24,987 bases of DNA from contig PJAB01000508.1 of NCBI GenBank assembly GCA_002887195.1, positions 1 through 24,987 of the forward strand, written 5' to 3'. A program made the position numbers and the translations under genes. How positions within the stretch are numbered: the stretch's first letter is position 1; each line of letters begins with the position of its first letter. The notes under the pieces are model-generated. The model did not search any database. It saw nothing but the letters and a program-made list of their open reading frames with translations, and was not told the DNA's origin. Origin of the DNA: Chrysochromulina parva (Eukaryota > Haptophyta > Prymnesiales > Chrysochromulinaceae). Of this stretch, positions 18,790 to 24,987 are shown one piece after another.

Positions 18790-20295
18790 TCACCTTCCGG
18801 TTTCACCCTCACGCAGGATTTGCGGTCCATGATCGCGGTGCCCCTCAAATGACCCAGATTGGAGCAGCACGCGCAGGCTCGCGGCGGCCACGAAAAGATC
18901 AGTTGATACCGCAGGGGTTTCAAAGAGTTCGTTGGATGAGACATCAGAGACGGTGGCGCCATAGAGACCTCTCGAGACAAGGCGACAGAGACGTGGCATG
19001 GACGCACGTTTGGCCACGAATGGGTCCATCGGAGGGAAAACGCATGACGCTGAGCTGCCTTCCCAACCAAGCGACAACTGCGCCGCCACAAGGACATCAT
19101 AAAAGATGCCCCCGAGCTCACGATTGAGATTTGCAGCACCTCGCTCGCCATTCGAGACCCTGGCATCCCCCATGATGTCGATCTGGATGCCAGCGCTGAC
19201 TGAGGTCAGAGCGACGAATGCGACAAAATGGTCTGTGCGCCGGATAACAAGGCCGAGGTGCGCATGCACCAATGCCACGTCCATAAACAGAGAGCGTGCC
19301 CGACGATCCGCATAGTAACACGCAGCAAGGCGCATAGCTTCCCACTTGCCGGGGTAACGACTCGCGGCGAGATGCGGCTGCATGTGCGGATGCGTTTGAG
19401 AGGCGCCACCAGAGTGCAGCAGATCGAACGTGACAGACGGGAATTGCGCATCCGTCGGATATTCGGCGCTCGTGCGCAGGAACCACTCGTGCGTGAGCGT
19501 AAACATGGCCACGACATCCGCTCGTCCAAGCCGCAACGGATTTACGAAGTGTCGGGTAGCCACGACGCCATGGTGCGCAGTCAGCCGCCCCATATTGGCA
19601 AAGCCCACGGCATCGTCGTTGGACACGTAGCCAACGCGTGCATCCGCCATGGTGCGTTCCATGGGCGCGCAAAAGTCAGAAGCCGTCGGCAGTTGGCAAG
19701 GCAACGAGCGCAGCTCCTCCACCAGGCCCTCAGGATCCTTTCGCAGCGAAGCACCGCTGCTGTTGGTGTCGCTGTCACCGCCAAAGCGCTGTGCTCGCAC
19801 TCGATTGAAGGCCAGAGACTCGCCCGGAAGGAAGCGGCTCGAGATGCCAACAGTTACCTGGTCCTCGAAGGCGCTCACGTCACGGCCCTGTGCCTCGAGC
19901 CCTGGCGTTCGAAAAAGCGCGCATGCGATCAGTGCACGTAACAGAGGTGATGTGCACTTTCAGGAGGTGAGATGCTCACTTTTCCGCATCTGCGTAGGTA
20001 TGGTACTGCGAGCGGTGCCAAGCTCAACGATGTAGAGCCCCCGCAACAGCGACGCGTGCTTGCTGCGCAGATCGGCGTACATGGCACCAAGGTGTTCCAT
20101 TCGGCGAGGCTGATCGTCGTGGGTACTGTGTGCGGGCAGATCTACTGCCGAGAACGATATGGCCGCTGCAGAGCAGACGCCAGAGGTGAATGAAGGCACT
20201 ATGTCGAGCTTTGGCTGTGGCGCGGCGTTCCACACGAGCAGCGCCAGTGCGGTAGACGACACGAGAAGGAGCATGGAAAAGCCGCGCGTCACCAT
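18790..20295 (-). CDS. HIT/GalT-like protein with signal peptide; two exons
   Basis: Exon 1 (20295-19980) and exon 2 (19901-18790) join in phase 1 to 475 residues. Exon 2 alone begins without an ATG, which shows that the upstream exon is needed. The N-terminus has a hydrophobic signal peptide or anchor (FSMLLLVSSTALALLVW). The catalytic-looking part contains VGFANMGRLTAHHGVVATRH, then FDLLHSGGASQTHPHMQPHL. The motif H276-P-H278-x-Q280 is that of galactose-1-phosphate uridylyltransferases and Ap4A phosphorylases (HIT superfamily), where the second His attacks the nucleotide phosphate. No complete family match is claimed and the zinc-binding residues of GalT are not evident. Its partner substrate is unknown. 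It is divergent from the ERV2-like gene, and both products appear secretory. Confidence 0.6.
19902..19979 (-). other. Intron of the HIT/GalT-like gene
   Basis: On the minus strand, donor GGAAAA|gtgagc and acceptor gaacgccag|GGCTC define a 78 nt phase 1 intron. Splicing reads TQMRK-R-LEAQGRDVSAFE and avoids the stop at 19960-19962. Confidence 0.75.
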
Positions 20296-20591
20296 CGCTG
20301 CGACGCGGGAGGAGAAGTGGAGTGCTCACAATGGTTTACTGTGAACAGTAATTCTACAGAATATGCCCAGGCAACCCAGGCCAGCATGTTTCAGGCGGCC
20401 GGGTAGGGGTCGGGTGATTTTCACAGCAAATGTTTGTAATTTCGACCCCCACACGACTCACATTTCATGTTGTGGCGGGTGCTGGCGAACTGCCGGGCGA
20501 CGCTACCCGGCTCATTCGCTGCGCCGCCACTTTGTCTCTCGTTCTCGCACACGCGCACTCACTCACCGCATATATAAATTAGCGACATACG
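20296..20591. promoter_or_regulatory. Divergent promoter region with TATA box, HIT-GalT-like / ERV2-like
   Basis: These 296 bp separate head-to-head genes. TATATAAA at 20571-20578 lies only 13 bp before the ERV2-like ATG. A pyrimidine-rich stretch (tttgtctctcgttctcgc) precedes it. No coding frame of note lies here. Confidence 0.5.
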
Positions 20592-21194
20592 ATGGCTCGT
20601 GACGCACGAAAGTACCAAGGGCTCACCCTCTTGGGCACGTTCGTCGCCGGCGCTTTCTTCGATGCCTTCGTGATGCGGTCAGGCTGCACGAGAGCTGAAG
20701 CATCACCTGTGTCACTTTCTGGCAAACACGTTCTGGAGGAACGCGGCCCGCCGACGAAGCAGGAGCTGGGGCTGGCGGGCTGGACGCTGCTGCATACGAT
20801 GGCTGCAAACTATCCGGATCAACCCACGGCCGCACAACGGGGTCGAATCGAGGCGTTCCTGCATGCCCTCGGTCACCTCTATCCGTGCCCTGACTGCGCT
20901 GCACACTTCAGACTACACATGAAGGCCCATCCGGTGGTCAGCGCCACACGCGAAGGTCTATCACGATGGATGTGCGAAGCGCACAACGAGGTGAATTCTC
21001 GTAATGGCAAGGACACCTTTTACTGCGATGTAGGAGTGCTCGACGCGAGATGGAAGGACTGCGGCTGTGGCCATGGCAATGTTTCCGTAGCGGCAGGCGC
21101 GGCACGCGGGGGCCATCAGCAGCCTGAACTGTCGCAGCAGCATCAACACGCGTTCTCAACGTCCGGCAGGGGATTTCGTAGGCGACTTCATTGA
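20592..21194 (+). CDS. ERV/ALR-family FAD-linked sulfhydryl oxidase, ERV2-like
   Basis: One exon, 200 residues. An N-terminal hydrophobic segment (residues 10-28, LTLLGTFVAGAFFDAF) looks like a signal anchor. The ERV fold follows: WTLLHTMAANYPDQP (residues 64-78, FAD-contacting W and H), the redox pair C99-P-D-C102 in YPCPDCAAHF, the HNxVN flavin motif (H131, N132, N135), and the structural C128-x16-C145. A C157-G-C159 motif follows near the C-terminus. A hydrophobic N-terminus plus a C-terminal CGC shuttle is the arrangement of yeast Erv2, which makes disulfides in the ER lumen. Mitochondrial Erv1/ALR instead carries its shuttle cysteines at the N-terminus. The enzyme passes electrons from thiols to O2 through FAD. 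The Gln/His-rich tail is not conserved. Confidence 0.85.
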   Translation: MARDARKYQGLTLLGTFVAGAFFDAFVMRSGCTRAEASPVSLSGKHVLEERGPPTKQELGLAGWTLLHTMAANYPDQPTAAQRGRIEAFLHALGHLYPCPDCAAHFRLHMKAHPVVSATREGLSRWMCEAHNEVNSRNGKDTFYCDVGVLDARWKDCGCGHGNVSVAAGAARGGHQQPELSQQHQHAFSTSGRGFRRRLH

Positions 21195-21310
21195 TTGCCC
21201 TACCATCTTTTTTGTCAAAGGACGCCAATTAGTACGTTTCAAGATGAAGGTGCTTCACACGGGTTCTTCTCGCGTGTTCACAGAACAAGTCGAGATTCGT
21301 CGTCGCTAGG

Positions 21311-23243
21311 ATGCCTCCGCCCCCGCCGCCGCCGCCACCGCCCCCTCCTCCTCCACCACCTCCGCCGCCACCACCACCGCCGCCGCCACCGCCACCGCCG
21401 CCACCTCCGGACGAGCCGGCAACTTCCTCTTCCGCGATTCCCGGACCAGCACCCTTCAACTTCAAAACAAAGAAGAGCTTCGGGTTCAAACTCGGCGGCG
21501 GCAGTGCACGCCCCAAAGCCACCCCCGCCGGCATCTTCTCCCAGGACTCCGGGCGTGAGAGTCCAGAGCCGGAAGTGGAATCCTCTTCGACTGCGCAGCA
21601 GCGGGCACCCGCGTTGCCTCGAGCAGCACTATCGGCAGCGAGCTCATCTGGATCAGTGCCGTACATGCCGCCACCGAGCGGCCTTGCTGCGGCTCAGGCA
21701 GTTGCCCAACGGCTCTCACAGAATTTCGCAGAGCGGCCGACCGCTGGTGCTGTGCAGCCGTCAGAACCGGTGCCATTGGCGGAGCCCGAGCCGGCTGAGG
21801 GCGACGGAGAGAGCCTCTGCGATGCTGCGGTCCCGATGGAGGTGTCACGAAACGGCTACACGTTTTGCAAGAAGTACAATCGTGCCCATCACGTGCGCAT
21901 CCCTGACACGCAAGGCCTCCAATCGATTGATCGGTACGAGAATCTTGGACTGGTGGGCCGAGGCGCCTTCAACAAGATCTACAAGGCACGCCACCGCGAG
22001 ACGGGCGAGGTGGTGGCCCTCAAGGCGATGCAGCTCGCGGCGCTCGAGCAATCGGGGCACGTGCAGGGTGACGAAGGCGTGGCGCTCGAGATGATGCGGG
22101 AGATGTCCATCTTGCTCTCCATACGCCATCCCAACATTGTCACAGTGCACGAGGTCGTCATGGATCCCACCCAAATGTTCCTCGTCATGGAGCTCGTCGA
22201 TTTCGATCTTGGCTTGCTCCTCGAGCACATGAAGCAACCTTTTAGTGAGGCGCAGGTCAAATGCCTCGCCATGCAGCTGCTTTCGGCGCTCTCTGCTGTC
22301 CACGAGTGCTTCGTCTTACACAGGTGCGCGCCGCCCGATTCTTTCGCCCGACCGTCATGCACGCTGCTCACACGTGCTTGGTGCGCTGCTGGTCCCAAGG
22401 GATCTGAAGCCGACTAACCTGCTACTGGACAAGAATGGTGTCCTCAAGCTCTGCGACTTCGGCCTGGCGCGGCGGTGCTCTGGCTTCGGCAAAGCCTGCA
22501 CGCCGAACGTCACCTCCCTGTGGTATCGAGCGCCCGAGATCCTGCTCGGCGAGACGGTCTACGGCTCGGCCGTCGACATGTGGTCATTTGGCTGCATCTT
22601 TGCCGAGTGGCTCCAGCTAGGCGAGCCTCTCGTCCAAGGCACCGGTGAGATCGACCAGATCAACTCTATCTTCAAATTGGTAGGCACGCCGTCGGAGTAC
22701 TCGTGGCCCAAGTTCCCGAGCTTACGCGCAGTGCAGGCAGCGCTCCTCCCTTTCGTCGAATGCCACACGATCTCGCTCGGCCCAGATGGCTCGCTGGTCA
22801 AGCTTCCGAAGAGCTCGCTGCGTAAAAAGTTTCCCGCCGAGGGGTTCACGCCAGATGCAGCTAGCCCCGCACAGCAGCAGCAGCAGCCGCAGCCGCAGCA
22901 GCCGCAGCCGCAGCCGCAGCAGCAGCAGCAGCCGCGCAGGACAGCGCTCTCGGACTGCGGTTTCGAGCTGCTCAGCTCGGCGTTAACTTGCGATCCTGAG
23001 CAGCGCGTCACCGCTGGAGCGGCGTTGGAGCATGCGTGGTTCAAGGAGGAGCCGTTGCCAGTGCCCTTGTCGCGCTCCGAGATCCGGCAAATGCGCCGCA
23101 ATCGCGATGATGCCATCAGCTCAGGTGCCCACCATCATGCGCTCGCGCAGCAGCGCGCGCAGGTGGCGAGCAAGGTCGCTGCGGGGCACGCGGCAGCAAT
23201 CGCCGCGACCATCAAGGAAAGGATGGGGCTGCTGCACAGTTGA
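21311..23243 (+). CDS. CDK11 (PITSLRE)-like protein kinase; two exons
   Basis: Exons 21311-22323 and 22400-23243 give 618 residues. The N-terminus is 32 consecutive prolines (residues 2-33), then a disordered Ser/Pro/Ala-rich region to about 200. The kinase domain spans about 209-590: Gly loop GRGAFNKIY (216-224), Lys238 in VALK, Glu264 in the MMRE helix (PITSLRE position), HRDLKPTNLLL across the splice (H337, R338, D339), DFG at 357-359, and TPNVTSLWYRAPE with T372 at the CDK activating position. HPNIVTVHEVV, EHMKQPF, EIDQINSIFKLVGTPSEYSW and EPLPVP match the CDK11/CDK10 group. CDK11 partners cyclin L in transcription and splicing; this role is inferred. A Gln/Pro tract of about 23 residues is inserted near 496-518. 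The third glycine of the loop is Asn. Confidence 0.85.
21314..21409 (+). repeat. Proline-codon (CCN) tract
   Basis: There are 32 consecutive CCN codons with mixed third bases, coding for polyproline at the N-terminus of the CDK11-like kinase. Varied third positions suggest selection for proline rather than a young triplet expansion. The opposite strand reads polyglycine. Confidence 0.9.
22324..22399 (+). other. Intron of the CDK11-like gene
   Basis: Donor CACAG|gtgcgc and acceptor gtcccaag|GGATC define a 76 nt phase 2 intron. It splits the Arg codon of the catalytic HRD motif; splicing restores HRDLKP exactly. Confidence 0.9.
22872..22938 (+). repeat. CAG/CCG (Gln/Pro) tract inside the kinase
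   Basis: A run of CAG and CCG codons encodes alternating Gln and Pro blocks near residues 496-518, in the C-lobe insertion of the kinase. Nearly pure CAG units make it a likely length-variable microsatellite. Confidence 0.8.
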
Positions 23244-23927
23244 CTCAGCGTTGGAGGCTGGCGCAGCTCAGAGTGAAGTGCAAGGGAAAGCTGCACCGAC
23301 GCACCGTGCACGGGGCTACGCGGGCTACGAGCGCGAGCCTTCGGGGCTACGAGCGCGGGCCGGCGCGGCGGGAGCGTGCCGGGTGCCGCTAGCCCGCAGC
23401 CGGGGCTCGTGAATTTATTTTCGGCCTTTCGGCGGGTCCGCCCCCGCCGCGGCCGTATGCAATACTTAATCATACTATCATTGCACGTAGAGGCTGTGTT
23501 CGAAGACCCTATGTAAGCTGGCAAGGGACACACACATTAAGGGAACGGGGTGCTGAAGCACTTGCACGACGCCCATACATCAATTACACTTAACATCCAC
23601 CTTGAGGTAGGAATGGTGCTGCGCGCTCCCGCACGGCCGGCACGCCGCAGCTCGATGTGGGGCCTCCCGACTAGAAGGGTGTGTGGCCGTTCGACGTGAG
23701 GCCGCACATCGAACGTCGCACGCAGCCGGCAGCCGCCAACCCCAATCGCCGAGGAAAGAGCACTCAGCTGCGTCGTGCCGTTGTACTGCGAGAAATGCGT
23801 GCTACGTGACGACGGATGAGCTCCGCGTGGGCGTCTGGGCCCACGGCACGCAGCAGAGGACTCCTCCCTGTGGTCTCAGGTGTAGCCAACATCGTGACTA
23901 CGCCACGTGCGCAGGCAGCTGGATCGA
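23244..23927. other. Convergent 3' intergenic region, CDK11-like / VPS26
   Basis: These 684 bp are the longest gap in the window. An imperfect direct repeat (gggctacg...gcgcg, three times) lies at about 23310-23360, and a GC hairpin (ggcggg-tccg-ccc) near 23430. A/T-rich sequence follows at 23460-23600. A frame of 85 codons at 23683-23940 runs into the VPS26 end and has no recognisable features. Confidence 0.45.
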
Positions 23928-24830
23928 TCACTTACGATAGAGCGTGATCTCCTGCTGCTTGAAGTACCTCCTGTCCTCCTCGTCGATGAGCACCAGGTTC
24001 AAGAAGTACTTGACCGAGAACTTGTTGTTGACATTACGGAAGGTGGGCGTGAGCGTGTCGAAGCCGCCCAGGAAGAGCCGGATAGGGATAGACTCGCCTC
24101 GCACGGGTGCACCGTCCATGATCTCGAATTTAGCGACAGTCTCGCTTTCGTTGTATGTGTTCGCGCCAGTGCCCGTGGACTCGCGCTTGATGATAGCAAT
24201 CTCCATGTGCTTGATCTTTATCCTCACCAAGAGGAAGAAGATCTTGCCCAGCACTGCATCCTTGAGATGGTATTTGGACCTATTGTACTCAAACTCGATG
24301 TGCAGGCAGTCCTCGATGCCGACCTCCATCTTGATCGAGTTGTTCGTCTCGGGTTCCTCGGGAAGGGAGACGAACACACGGATGGTCTCCTCATGTGTGA
24401 TTTTCCCGCTATACTGCCGATTGACCGTGACACGCACAAAGTATCGGAGCCGCACGTTGATGCCATCGTAGGACTCGTAATTTTTCTCCGCTTGGTTGAA
24501 CTCGAATGGGTAGGCTTTCGAGCCTGACAACTCGCCTGGCGGCTCGAGCTCGCGCACGAGCGACGTGAACTCGTACGTGTTGCTCCGATCCTGCAGCATC
24601 TCGATCATGCCGATCAGCTCGACCTTGACACCCGTGTGCTCGAGCTTCCGGCTGCCTTGCACCTCCACTTCCACCATGCCGGTGATGTTATCCGTGGCGC
24701 TGAAGAGGTACTGCTCCTCGTCTCTGCCATCTGACTGCCGCACGCTGACTGTCTGCCGTGTGTCTGCGTCACTGAACTTTACAACCAAGCGCGCCGCGCT
24801 GCCAAGCACGCTGGAGAGCATACTGGCCAT
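23928..24830 (-). CDS. VPS26: VPS26, retromer arrestin-like subunit
   Basis: The ATG at 24830 gives 300 residues, the usual VPS26 core length; the frame is open further upstream but has no better start. The sequence is strongly conserved: RKLEHTGVKVELIGMIEM, YPFEFNQAEKNYESYDGINV, then the family-defining block SIKMEVGIEDCLHIEFEYN, KYHLKDAVLGKIFFLLVRIK, EIMDGAPVRGESIPIRLF and KFSVKYFLNLVLIDEEDRRY. VPS26 pairs with VPS35 and VPS29 to form the retromer core, which recycles cargo from endosomes to the Golgi and plasma membrane and binds sorting nexins. No intron interrupts the visible gene. A 5' non-coding exon could lie beyond the window edge. Confidence 0.95.
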   Translation of the reverse strand: MASMLSSVLGSAARLVVKFSDADTRQTVSVRQSDGRDEEQYLFSATDNITGMVEVEVQGSRKLEHTGVKVELIGMIEMLQDRSNTYEFTSLVRELEPPGELSGSKAYPFEFNQAEKNYESYDGINVRLRYFVRVTVNRQYSGKITHEETIRVFVSLPEEPETNNSIKMEVGIEDCLHIEFEYNRSKYHLKDAVLGKIFFLLVRIKIKHMEIAIIKRESTGTGANTYNESETVAKFEIMDGAPVRGESIPIRLFLGGFDTLTPTFRNVNNKFSVKYFLNLVLIDEEDRRYFKQQEITLYRK

Positions 24831-24987
24831 CTGCACGCGTGCCCCAGGCAGTGCCCCTTCGCGCCGCCGCCTGCGCGACAGGCGCAATCGATGCGCAAAG
24901 TGCCTTCGGAAAGCCCGTGAGAACAGCACGTTCACACCCATTCGCTGAAGAAGTGTGAACGTCACCCCTTTTTGCGGAGCCCCGCGC

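Noticed and set aside
23683..23940. 85-codon frame upstream of the VPS26 stop
   Set aside because: Its composition is Arg/His/Cys-rich with no recognisable motif, and it overlaps the VPS26 end on the other strand.
24831..24965. 45-residue extension of VPS26
   Set aside because: It would need a GTG start and is Arg-rich, unlike VPS26 N-termini. The ATG at 24830 fits the family length.

Overview
This window looks like nuclear DNA of a compact, GC-rich, free-living microbial eukaryote. Several genes encode eukaryote-only proteins: the retromer subunit VPS26, Hrd3/SEL1L, EI24, the RNA polymerase III factor BDP1, a CDK11-type kinase and an ERV-type sulfhydryl oxidase. Five GT-AG introns of 76-104 nt could be placed, and each restores the frame exactly. 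All five donors begin GTG. Spacing between genes is tight, often 80-300 bp. No bacterial operon structure, viral gene, transposon, CRISPR array, rRNA or convincing tRNA was seen. The mix of PPR, Agenet and DUF6492-like genes would fit an alga or related protist such as a haptophyte or stramenopile, but that placement is an inference and is not resolved.

Layout, left to right. Positions 2-307 hold the 3' end of an unrecognised gene (+). Positions 702-2599 hold a three-exon mitochondrial-type PPR protein (+). It converges on a C2H2/ankyrin-repeat protein (4236-2830, -). Next come Hrd3/SEL1L (6486-4501, -) and, divergent from it, a protein with two Agenet pairs (about 6566-9079, +). An RMND1/DUF155 protein (10643-9510, -) is divergent from BDP1 (10955-13830, +), which has an unusual N-terminal Tudor-like region. 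A small FYV7/CCDC59-type rRNA-processing protein (14652-14203, -) is divergent from a type II membrane glycosyltransferase-like protein (14784-16151, +). An EI24-family ER membrane protein follows (16234-18303, +). A signal-peptide-bearing HIT/GalT-like protein (20295-18790, -, two exons) is divergent from an ERV2-like sulfhydryl oxidase (20592-21194, +). The window ends with a CDK11-like kinase (21311-23243, +, two exons) and VPS26 (24830-23928, -).

The genes do not form a pathway cluster. There is a loose theme of secretory and endomembrane function (Hrd3, EI24, the glycosyltransferase, the HIT/GalT-like protein, the ERV2-like oxidase, VPS26) and of gene expression (BDP1, FYV7, PPR, Agenet, CDK11, RMND1). 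Most neighbours are arranged head to head or tail to tail, so shared short bidirectional promoters are the main regulatory feature.

The most interesting leads are the Tudor-like region fused to BDP1, the apparently secreted HIT/GalT-like enzyme, the ERV2-type oxidase with a possible alternative start, and the overlapping divergent start codons between Hrd3 and the Agenet gene. No clearly new multi-gene system was found.
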